64,000 nt of DNA. Origin: Zhongshania sp. R06B22. Lineage in GTDB: Bacteria; Pseudomonadota; Gammaproteobacteria; Pseudomonadales; Spongiibacteraceae. Both the position numbers and the translations under genes were made by a program. A model generated the notes under the pieces. It was given only the letters and a program-made list of their open reading frames with translations. It did not search any database and was not told the origin of the DNA. Within the stretch, counting starts at the first letter, position 1. Every line of letters begins with the position of its first letter. Shown piece after piece: positions 8,237-18,609 of this stretch. The stretch is from contig NZ_JBFRYB010000001.1 of assembly GCF_040892595.1 (NCBI RefSeq), forward strand, positions 2,046,001-2,110,000, written 5' to 3'.

Positions 8237-8724
8237 AAGCCATCATTTTAAGCTGCGTTTTAATGGTATTGAGCCTATCCGCTGCGGCGGTTATAGAGAC
8301 CTATCAGTTCGATACACCCCTGCAGGAAAAACGCTACCACGCGTTTACCCAAGAGTTGCGTTGCCCCAAATGCCAGAATCAGAATTTATCTGGTTCCGAC
8401 TCGGCCATCTCGGTGGATTTACGTCGGCAGATTCATCGCATGATTATGGACGATAAATCTGACATAGAGATCACTCAATACATGGTCGACCGCTATGGTG
8501 ACTTTATTTTGTATCGTCCTCGCTTTAGCGGTCAAACCGCGGTGCTCTGGTTCGCGCCCCTAGGCTTGTTAATATTGGGTTGCTTGGTGTGGTGGCGGAT
8601 GGCGTCTGGCCGCAAACGTCGGCAAGTCCCTAGCGATGTCTCGCTGTCGACGGTTGAACAGGAGCGCTTGCAAGAACTGCTGAGCGACGATGCGGATGGA
8701 AAGCATTCGGGGGACCGACCATGA
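8233..8724 (+). CDS. ccmH: Cytochrome c maturation protein CcmH (CcmL-type)
   Basis: This 163-residue protein has a signal peptide (residues 1-19), the redox motif LRCPKCQNQNL (C44, C47), the three-helix region ending in YGDFILYRPRF, and one membrane helix (VLWFAPLGLLILGCLVWW). It presents reduced apocytochrome to CcmF. The gene overlaps both neighbours by four bases. The TPR part that is fused in E. coli CcmH is separate here as ccmI. Confidence 0.93.
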   Translation: MKAIILSCVLMVLSLSAAAVIETYQFDTPLQEKRYHAFTQELRCPKCQNQNLSGSDSAISVDLRRQIHRMIMDDKSDIEITQYMVDRYGDFILYRPRFSGQTAVLWFAPLGLLILGCLVWWRMASGRKRRQVPSDVSLSTVEQERLQELLSDDADGKHSGDRP

Positions 8725-9929
8725 TTAGCCTCTACCTTGGTATTGCCAGTTTATTTTTGCTGGCAGGCATATTAGTTTTACTGTCTTTACGAAGCCGGCA
8801 AACAAGCCAAACAGATCAACAACTTCATCGCAGCGCCCAGCGTGATTTCTATCGCCAACGTCAGCGTGAGCTGGCCGCTGATTTAGCATCCGGGCTTATT
8901 GATTCAGGGCAGTTGGCAGAACTAGAGCGTGAGCTAGATCGCCAGTTGGTCGCCGAATCTACGAGTGGTGGATATGCTCCGGTGCAGCGCTCTAGACGCG
9001 GCTATATTTTGGCCGTACTGGTGTTGATACCGGCTACTGCGTTGATTATTTACGATCGCCTTGGCTATCGACAAGATATAGCCCTGCAACAACTACAGGC
9101 AGAGATCGTTAGCGAGGGTGCTGACGACCTGCGCTGGGAGCGTTATCAAGAGCTAGTAGATGCTATTTTAGCGCGGCGGCCAGACAGCGCCGAACATTTA
9201 ATGATGATGGCGTCGCTATTTCGTCAGCAAGGTGATTTTGCCGGTGCGCTGCCTTATTACCAGCGACTAGCGGCGCTGTATCCGGAAGATCCCAATGTGT
9301 TAGCGCAATTAGGGCAGGCCCGGTATTTGGTCGGGGGGCGAAAAGTCGATGGCGAAACCCGCAGCTTGCTTGATAGGGCCTTGGCGATTAACCCCATGCA
9401 AGGGACGGCGCTCGGAGTGTTGGGCATTGATGCCTTTGCAAGCGGTCGTTATCTGGATGCCTTGTCGCACTGGCAAAAGCTGCTCACTCAATTACCGCCA
9501 GATTCTTCTGAGATTGACTTAATTAGTGGCGGAATAGCAGAAGCTAAGCGTCTCGCAGAAGAAGCGGGAAATTTACAGTCACTGGAGCTGAGCGTCAGCG
9601 TGGCGTCGGAGTTAGGCGTTGTCCCGCAAGGTATATTGTTTGTGGTTGCCAAAAGTAGCGATGGCAATCCTATGCCGGTGGCGGCGTTGCGCGTACCTTT
9701 GTTGACCGGACAGCAATGGCCTATTAGTCTGCAGCTCACCGATGCTGATGTGATTCGACAGGGAATGAGTTTGGAAGATTTTTCTGAGCTGGTATTGTCT
9801 GCGCATATAAGCCTTGCCGGGACAGCTATTCGTCGCGACGGGGATTGGGTCGCTAAGCCTGTAAAAATAGAGCCGGCGAAGCTCAGCGATCCATTGAGTT
9901 TGTTGATTGCTGAGGTGCAGGGGAGCTAG
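8721..9929 (+). CDS. ccmI: Apocytochrome chaperone CcmI (CycH)
   Basis: This 402-residue protein has two N-terminal membrane helices (residues 1-23 and about 94-111) separated by a cytoplasmic loop. TPR-like repeats follow (AEHLMMMASLFRQQGDFAGALPYYQRL and the next copy with YLDALSHWQKLL). A C-terminal domain from about 270 matches the periplasmic beta domain that binds the apocytochrome C-terminus. It is the last gene of the ccm run, overlapping ccmH by four bases; no clear terminator follows. Confidence 0.9.
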   Translation: MISLYLGIASLFLLAGILVLLSLRSRQTSQTDQQLHRSAQRDFYRQRQRELAADLASGLIDSGQLAELERELDRQLVAESTSGGYAPVQRSRRGYILAVLVLIPATALIIYDRLGYRQDIALQQLQAEIVSEGADDLRWERYQELVDAILARRPDSAEHLMMMASLFRQQGDFAGALPYYQRLAALYPEDPNVLAQLGQARYLVGGRKVDGETRSLLDRALAINPMQGTALGVLGIDAFASGRYLDALSHWQKLLTQLPPDSSEIDLISGGIAEAKRLAEEAGNLQSLELSVSVASELGVVPQGILFVVAKSSDGNPMPVAALRVPLLTGQQWPISLQLTDADVIRQGMSLEDFSELVLSAHISLAGTAIRRDGDWVAKPVKIEPAKLSDPLSLLIAEVQGS

Positions 9930-9968
9930 CCAGAAACGGTTTTGCTGCTCATAAAGTCACAAATACTG

Positions 9969-9997
9969 CTGTCAGTCCTCGCAGCTATCGCTATAAT
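9969..9997 (+). promoter_or_regulatory. Candidate sigma-70 promoter for smc
   Basis: CTGTCA (9969-9974) and TATAAT (9992-9997) are separated by exactly 17 bases, a good match to the housekeeping consensus (4/6 and 6/6). It lies in the 155-base gap before smc, about 90 bases from the start codon. Confidence 0.5.
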
Positions 9998-10085
9998 CGC
10001 GCTTTGCGCAAATTTATCCTGTTGTTGCCTCGAGAATATAATAAAACTCAGCGTGGCAGCATCATAGAGTGTTGGTTATTGGTTT

Positions 10086-13000
10086 ATGCGTCTTAAAAGT
10101 ATCAAATTAGCGGGTTTTAAATCCTTTGTAGACCCGACTACGGCCCATTTTCCGACGAATCTGTCGGCGGTAGTTGGGCCCAATGGCTGTGGTAAATCAA
10201 ATATTATCGATGCTGTGCGTTGGGTGATGGGGGAAAGCTCGGCCAAAAATCTACGTGGCGAGTCGATGACAGATGTTATTTTTAACGGGTCGGTCAATCG
10301 CAAACCAGTGGGGCAGGCGAGTATTGAATTGGTGTTCGATAACAGCGATAAAAAGTTGGGTGGCGAATACGCCGCCTACGACGAAATTGCCATTCGACGC
10401 AAAGTGACACGGGAAGCTGTTTCTGAGTACTACCTAAATGGCACCAAGTGTCGGCGTCGCGATATTACCGATATTTTTCTGGGTACGGGCCTGGGGCCGC
10501 GCAGTTACGCCATTATTGAACAGGGTATGATTTCTAGGCTGATTGAATCTAAGCCTGAGGAGTTACGGGTATTTCTTGAAGAAGCCGCCGGTATTTCAAA
10601 ATATAAAGAGCGTCGTCGAGAAACCGAAAATCGGATGCGTCGAACGCAAGAAAACTTAGAGCGACTGACAGACCTTCGCGATGAATTAGGGCGCCAGTTA
10701 CAGCACTTACAGCGTCAGGCGGCTGCGGCAGAAAAGTACACCGAGTATAAAAAAGAAGAGCGTTTATTAAAGGCGCAATTGCAGGTTTTGCAATGGAAGG
10801 CCTTGGATGATCAGGCTGGTTTAAAAGAACAAGATATCAATCGTCTTGAGCTTGAGCGTGAAGCGATTGTCACTGAGCAGGTGGGTTTAAATACTGGCAT
10901 AGAGCAGGCCAGAGATCAGCATAGTCAACTCAATGATACGTTTAACGAAGTGCAGGGCCGCTTCTACAGTATCGGCGCTGAAATAGCGCGTGCTGAGCAG
11001 GGTATCCAGCATCAGCAGCAGCGCCGTCAGCAATTAGATGCAGATCTGCAACAGCTAAGCGTGAATGTACAAGAAACCACCCGTCATCTCGAGGACGATC
11101 GTGAAAAGATCGCCCTGTGGCAAGAAGAAATCGCCGAGATCGAGCCAGAACTGGAAATTACCGAAGCCTCCGAAGAGAACGCTGCAGAGGCCTTGGCTGG
11201 CGCAGAAGATGCCATGCAGTCTTGGCAGCATCGCTGGGATGAGTTCAACCAATTGGCCGCGGGCCCCCGTCAGCGCGCCGAAGTAGAGCAGTCTCGTATT
11301 CAGCACTTGGAAATGAGTTTGCAGCGTCTCCAAGAACGCATTGAAAAGCTCGATCTAGAACGTCGCGGTTTGAACGTCGAAGATACTGACGACGACATTG
11401 AAATACTGCAGCAAGAAGTTGCCGAGCTTGAATTAGAGTCGTCATCCGCGCAAGAGCGTCACGAGCAGATTATTCCGCAGATTAGCGAATGCCGTGAGCG
11501 TATTACGCAGGCCAGTGATGAACTGGATGCCTGCCGAAGTGAATTGCAGCGCATGCGCGGCCGCATGGCGTCATTGGAAGCCCTGCAACAAGCAGCGCTG
11601 GGTCAGGGCGATAAAACCACAGGTAAATGGCTTGAAGATCAAGGCTTGGCGAGCGCACCACGCTTAGCTGAGCAATTACAAGTTGCCGAGGGTTGGCAGC
11701 AAGCGGTCGAAACCGTGCTGGGTGATCAACTGCAAGCGCTATGTGTTGAATCGCTGGAAGGTGTTGGCAGTATTCTAGATAGTTTAAAAGAAGGCAGTGT
11801 GTGTTTTGTTGAGGGTGCGGCAAAATCGACATCTTCGGCTGCGTCGCTCGCGGATAAAGTGAGTGGCAACGCGGCTTTGTTGGGCATCCTTGGTAGTGTT
11901 CGTGTTGCAGACGATTTAATAGCCGCATTGGCTATGCGTTCAAGTTTGGCCGCCAACGAATCTGTTATCACACCCGAAGGCTTGTGGCTTGGTGCAACCT
12001 GGCTGCGAGTAAGTCGCGGCAATACCGAGCAAGGCGGCGTATTGCAGCGCCAGCAGGATTTGCAGGAGTTACGCGAGGCAATAGCGTCCGCTGATATTCG
12101 TATACAAACCATTGTTGAAGGTCTAGATACCGACAAGACTTTGCTTCAGACCCAAGAGCAATGTAGAGAAGACCTTAATCGCGAAGTGCAGCAATTTAAT
12201 CGTCAGTACAGCGAACTTAAGGCCAAGCTCAGTGCTCAGCAGGCACGTGTCGAACAGGTCTTGGCCCGTCGTCAGCAATTAGATGGCGATGGCAAAGATT
12301 TGCGAAGTCAATTTCAGCTCGAGCAGGAATCCGTCGCCGAGGCGCGAATGATCTTGCAGGAAGCGATTGAATCTATGGAGCAGGACTCGGGCAAGCGCGA
12401 AGCCCTGCTCAGTGAGCGCGATAATAACCGCGCCATACTTGATGCTGCTCGGCAAACGGCGCGACAAAGTAAGGACCATGCCCACCAGTTGGCCATGCGT
12501 CACCAATCTTTGCGAACTCAGCGCGACTCGGTCTTGCAAAACATCGGTCGAACCGAAGAGCAGTTGGCGCAATTTCAGGAGCGTCGCGAGCAATTAGCGG
12601 CAAGCTTAGATGAAAACGACGCGCCGATTGATGACTTAAAAATTGAGTTAGAGGCCCGTCTTGAGCAACGCCTAGCGGTTGAAGAAGAGCTGGCGGAGTC
12701 TCGTCGCGCTCTCGAAGTGGTCGATCATCAGCTTCGTGAAAATGAGCAGAAGCGTCATGGCATTGAGTCGCGGCTGCAGACCGTGCGCAATAATTTAGAG
12801 CAGGCTAGGGTTGAGAATCAGGGCCTACATGTCCGGCGCAAAGGTTTGCAGGATCAGCTTCAAGAAGCGCAATTCGATTTGCAGTCGGTATTAGACACGC
12901 TGCCAGAAAATGCCAACGAGGCTGAGTGGTTGGCGTCTCTAGAGCAGGCTGGTAGACGTATTTTGCGACTAGGCCCCATTAACCTCGCGGCGATAGAAGA

Positions 13001-13583
13001 ATATAAGCAGCAATCTGAGCGCAAAAATTACTTAGATGCGCAAAACAACGATTTGGTTGAGGCGCTGGAGACCCTAGAGGGCGCCATTCGCCGTATCGAT
13101 AAAGAGACTCGCAACCGCTTCAAAGAAACCTTCGACAAGGTGAATGGTGGTTTGCAGGATTTATTTCCGAAAGTGTTTGGTGGCGGCAGTGCATCGTTAG
13201 AAATGACGGGCGATGATTTATTGAACACCGGTATTTCAATAATGGCGCGGCCACCGGGCAAACGAAATAGTACAATTCATTTACTGTCGGGTGGAGAAAA
13301 AGCGCTGTGTGCCATTGCGCTGGTATTTTCGATATTTCGTCTCAACCCTGCGCCATTTTGTATGCTTGATGAAGTTGACGCGCCCTTGGATGATGCCAAT
13401 GTTGGTCGCTATGCTCGTTTGGTCAAAGAGATGTCGTCTGAGGTGCAGTTCATTTATATCAGTCACAATAAGATTGCCATGGAAATGGCGCATCAGCTTA
13501 TGGGTGTGACTATGCATGAGCCGGGTGTTTCCCGCTTGGTATCGGTAGATCTGGAAAAAGCAGCGGAAATGGCGGCGATGTAA
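10086..13583 (+). CDS. smc: Chromosome partition protein SMC
   Basis: This 1165-residue SMC ATPase has its Walker A motif GPNGCGKSN at residues 31-39. Long heptad-rich coiled coils (about 170-500 and 660-1000) flank a hinge domain around 510-640. The C-terminal head carries the signature LSGGEKALCAIALVF near 1066 and the Walker B segment CMLDEVDAPLDDANV near 1093. SMC dimers with ScpA/B kleisin organise and segregate the chromosome. Gammaproteobacteria of the Pseudomonas type have SMC rather than MukB, in agreement with the smc-zipA-ligA order here. Confidence 0.97.
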   Translation: MRLKSIKLAGFKSFVDPTTAHFPTNLSAVVGPNGCGKSNIIDAVRWVMGESSAKNLRGESMTDVIFNGSVNRKPVGQASIELVFDNSDKKLGGEYAAYDEIAIRRKVTREAVSEYYLNGTKCRRRDITDIFLGTGLGPRSYAIIEQGMISRLIESKPEELRVFLEEAAGISKYKERRRETENRMRRTQENLERLTDLRDELGRQLQHLQRQAAAAEKYTEYKKEERLLKAQLQVLQWKALDDQAGLKEQDINRLELEREAIVTEQVGLNTGIEQARDQHSQLNDTFNEVQGRFYSIGAEIARAEQGIQHQQQRRQQLDADLQQLSVNVQETTRHLEDDREKIALWQEEIAEIEPELEITEASEENAAEALAGAEDAMQSWQHRWDEFNQLAAGPRQRAEVEQSRIQHLEMSLQRLQERIEKLDLERRGLNVEDTDDDIEILQQEVAELELESSSAQERHEQIIPQISECRERITQASDELDACRSELQRMRGRMASLEALQQAALGQGDKTTGKWLEDQGLASAPRLAEQLQVAEGWQQAVETVLGDQLQALCVESLEGVGSILDSLKEGSVCFVEGAAKSTSSAASLADKVSGNAALLGILGSVRVADDLIAALAMRSSLAANESVITPEGLWLGATWLRVSRGNTEQGGVLQRQQDLQELREAIASADIRIQTIVEGLDTDKTLLQTQEQCREDLNREVQQFNRQYSELKAKLSAQQARVEQVLARRQQLDGDGKDLRSQFQLEQESVAEARMILQEAIESMEQDSGKREALLSERDNNRAILDAARQTARQSKDHAHQLAMRHQSLRTQRDSVLQNIGRTEEQLAQFQERREQLAASLDENDAPIDDLKIELEARLEQRLAVEEELAESRRALEVVDHQLRENEQKRHGIESRLQTVRNNLEQARVENQGLHVRRKGLQDQLQEAQFDLQSVLDTLPENANEAEWLASLEQAGRRILRLGPINLAAIEEYKQQSERKNYLDAQNNDLVEALETLEGAIRRIDKETRNRFKETFDKVNGGLQDLFPKVFGGGSASLEMTGDDLLNTGISIMARPPGKRNSTIHLLSGGEKALCAIALVFSIFRLNPAPFCMLDEVDAPLDDANVGRYARLVKEMSSEVQFIYISHNKIAMEMAHQLMGVTMHEPGVSRLVSVDLEKAAEMAAM

Positions 13584-13710
13584 AGCGACGCAATATAGCT
13601 AAAATCTGGATATTTACTAAATCGCGTGGAACAATAGCGATAGAATTTTATCCAACGCCAAAGCAAATTTTTTGAAGATATGGCCACTACGGTCAATTAA
13701 GGGCTAGGTA

Positions 13711-14694
13711 ATGGATCTCAATGTCAGAGATTGGTTGATTATTATTGGGACTCTGCTGGCGACGGCGGTGCTTCTTGACGGTGTCCGGCGTATGCGCAAA
13801 GACCGTCGCGATACCGTTCGATTAAGTTCAAAAATTCGTCAAGATGACGATGAACTATCCAATCCCGAGTTGCCATCGAGCGCAAGAGTGGTGGCTGTAA
13901 GAGAGACCCCTAGCCTTCATATGAAGCGGGTTCCAGCTGCGGTGCCTAAGGCGCGTCAGGAGCCTGAGTTCAAGACGCAAGATGATATTGAACAGGTTGA
14001 TGATCTTGGTGATGATAGCGTTAAGCTAGAAATTGAGGCTGAGCCGGAAGACGATATTTTGTTTACTGACCCCGCCGATGAATATCGTTCAAAGACAGAT
14101 GATGACGATGATGAAGACGAAGTGGTTGCAGGTTGGTCGTCCTCTGAAGCTGATGATGACGAAGAGCTGCCAATGCGTGCAGATTCAGACGATACCCCTA
14201 AGCATGTGACTCCGGCGACCGCGGATAAAGCCGGTTTCAGCAAAGAAGATACGGTTCCTTCAGAGCATCACGAGCTGCTGGTTATCAATGCCATGGCGCC
14301 GGAAGGTAAGCCATTTAAGGGCAATGATCTGCTCCAAATTTTGATGGCCTGTGATGTCCGTTATGGAAAGATGAGTATTTTTCATCGTTATGAGAATTCC
14401 GACGGCACCGGCCAAATTCAGTTTAGTGTGGCTAATTTAGTAGAGCCAGGAAATTTCAACTTAGATGAAATTGATGAATTCAGTACACCTGGTGTCGTGT
14501 TCTTTATGCATTTGCCTGGGCCGAGAGAGAGTATCAAGGCTTACGAGGCAATGGTTGAAACGGCGCGCTGCCTAGTTAAAAATCTTGAGGGCGAGCTGCG
14601 CGATCAGACTCATAGTGTGGCAACTAAGCAAACCCTTGAGCACTATAAACAACGCATCCGAGATTTCGAACGTCGTCAGCTAACCCTGATGTGA
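13711..14694 (+). CDS. zipA: Cell division protein ZipA
   Basis: This 327-residue protein has an N-terminal membrane anchor (WLIIIGTLLATAVLLDGV, residues 8-25) and a long acidic, Pro/Asp-rich linker (about 40-185, with runs of Asp). The C-terminal ZipA domain (about 190-325) binds the FtsZ tail and includes FFMHLPGPRESIKAYEAMV. It tethers the Z-ring to the membrane. The position between smc and ligA is conserved in pseudomonads. Confidence 0.92.
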   Translation: MDLNVRDWLIIIGTLLATAVLLDGVRRMRKDRRDTVRLSSKIRQDDDELSNPELPSSARVVAVRETPSLHMKRVPAAVPKARQEPEFKTQDDIEQVDDLGDDSVKLEIEAEPEDDILFTDPADEYRSKTDDDDDEDEVVAGWSSSEADDDEELPMRADSDDTPKHVTPATADKAGFSKEDTVPSEHHELLVINAMAPEGKPFKGNDLLQILMACDVRYGKMSIFHRYENSDGTGQIQFSVANLVEPGNFNLDEIDEFSTPGVVFFMHLPGPRESIKAYEAMVETARCLVKNLEGELRDQTHSVATKQTLEHYKQRIRDFERRQLTLM

Positions 14695-14726
14695 TTGAGC
14701 GGTGCACGATAATAACGGCGTTTTGA

Positions 14727-17356
<2,630 letters not shown>

Positions 17357-17797
17357 CTACCACTCGCCGGTATTAGCCATAGACAGCCACGGTTCTTGCG
17401 GTGACAACGCTTCGCCGCGCTGTAGCAGTTCAATAGAGATCAGGTCTGGTGAACGCACAAAGGCCATGTGGCCGTCACGCGGAGGTCGACTAATTGTGAC
17501 TCCGCCGTCCATTAGTTTTTGGCAGCTGGCATAAATGTCGTCAACCGCAAACGCGAGGTGGCCAAAATTACGGCCACCGGAATACTCTTCGGCATCCCAG
17601 TTATAAGTTAATTCTATGGTCGGGGTTTGCTTGCTTGTTGCCATGTCGTAGTCGTCTGGCGCGGCGAGAAAAATAAGACTGAAGCGACCTTTTTCGCTGT
17701 CATAGCGGCGCACTTCTTTTAGTCCTAATAAATCGCAATAAAATCGCATTGATGCATCTAAGTCTTTTACTCGAATCATAGTGTGAAGATATTTCAT
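17357..17797 (-). CDS. gloA: Lactoylglutathione lyase (glyoxalase I)
   Basis: This 146-residue vicinal-oxygen-chelate protein is very close to GloA. The four metal ligands are in place: His5 (YLHTMIRV), Glu62 (TIELTYNW), His80 (FGHLAFAV) and Glu123 (ISIELLQRG). It converts the methylglyoxal-glutathione hemithioacetal to S-lactoylglutathione. The tail after residue 127 is slightly longer than in E. coli GloA. It stands alone on the minus strand. Confidence 0.9.
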   Translation of the reverse strand: MKYLHTMIRVKDLDASMRFYCDLLGLKEVRRYDSEKGRFSLIFLAAPDDYDMATSKQTPTIELTYNWDAEEYSGGRNFGHLAFAVDDIYASCQKLMDGGVTISRPPRDGHMAFVRSPDLISIELLQRGEALSPQEPWLSMANTGEW

Positions 17798-17905
17798 GCG
17801 GCTACCTTGTGTCGTAATCGATAAATGTCTAACGTCTGCTGTAAATGAAGTCAGCGCGGTGGTTTTATTAGCTCAGCGTGCTGCTGAAAATCGTGAGAGA
17901 GTAAT

Positions 17906-18379
17906 GTGGCTGAGATAGAGAAAAAGCATTTGCTGATTGTATACCACAGTCAGTCAGGCCGAAATGAAAGTCTAGCCTATGCGGCGAGTCGAGCCGCCGG
18001 TGACGCAGAGCCTAGTGTTGAGGTGCGATTGTTGCGGGCCGCAGAGGCGGGTACCCGAGATCTAGTCTGGTGTGATGGGGTTTTACTGTTTTTCCCAGAG
18101 AACTTTGGGGCGATTGCCGGTGGCATGAAAGATTTTCTTGACCGCACGTTTTATGCCGTTATCGACAGAGAAATCCACCGACCCTATGGCGTCTTTATCT
18201 GCACTGGTAACGATGGTGGCAGCGCGTTACAGCAGTTTGAACGCATCGCTAGAGGCTATTCATGGCGCTGTGTTACGGAGGCTATTATTACTGCGGGGCG
18301 GCCCGATGCCGAGATATTTACTAAAGCTGAGGAGTTGGGTGCGGCTTTCGCTGCCGGCTTAGATATCGGTGTTTTTTAA
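17906..18379 (+). CDS. Flavodoxin-like / NAD(P)H-dependent oxidoreductase
   Basis: This 157-residue protein has a flavodoxin fold: the phosphate-binding loop YHSQSGRNESLA follows strand one, and LLFFPENFGAIAGGMKDFLDR and FICTGNDGGSALQQFE match the FMN-contact loops of the NADPH-dependent FMN reductase/flavodoxin group. The start is GTG at 17906 after GAGAGAG. No partner gene is adjacent, so the redox partner is unknown. Confidence 0.7.
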   Translation: MAEIEKKHLLIVYHSQSGRNESLAYAASRAAGDAEPSVEVRLLRAAEAGTRDLVWCDGVLLFFPENFGAIAGGMKDFLDRTFYAVIDREIHRPYGVFICTGNDGGSALQQFERIARGYSWRCVTEAIITAGRPDAEIFTKAEELGAAFAAGLDIGVF

Positions 18380-18459
18380 GATTTACCACCCTGCACAAAA
18401 TCAGTAGTTATTCGGTTTTTTCATTGATCTGAGTAGCCGCACTATTCGTAATCTAAGGA

Positions 18460-18474
18460 GCACATTTAATGTGC
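18460..18474. repeat. Short palindrome upstream of the first TonB receptor
   Basis: GCACAT (18460-18465) and ATGTGC (18469-18474) form a perfect inverted repeat around TTA. It lies about 140 bases before the receptor start and could be an operator half of a larger control region with the adjoining nested repeats. Confidence 0.35.
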
Positions 18475-18478
18475 GAAT

Positions 18479-18539
18479 ATAAGGGTATGTCACAGTTTAC
18501 TTCTGTGAAATACCGACTAGACTTACGATCAACCCTTAT
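18479..18539 (+). promoter_or_regulatory. Nested inverted repeats in the leader of the first TonB receptor
   Basis: An outer pair, ATAAGGGT (18479-18486) and ACCCTTAT (18532-18539), is perfect over 8 bp. Partly overlapping it, GGTATGTCACAG (18484-18495) and CTGTGAAATACC (18503-18514) pair over 12 positions with one mismatch around a 7-base loop. This could be a structured 5' leader or a two-layer operator. It matches no riboswitch that I can recognise. Confidence 0.45.
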
Positions 18540-18609
18540 TGTCTGGCACTGATGTGGTGCAAAGTTCATGGGTTAATAATTAAAATAAATCTTTGTGGGA
18601 GAGTCTTAG

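Noticed and set aside
18490..18508. TCACAG-N7-CTGTGA as a CRP site
   Set aside because: The half sites are in the reverse order and wrong spacing for the CRP consensus TGTGA-N6-TCACA.
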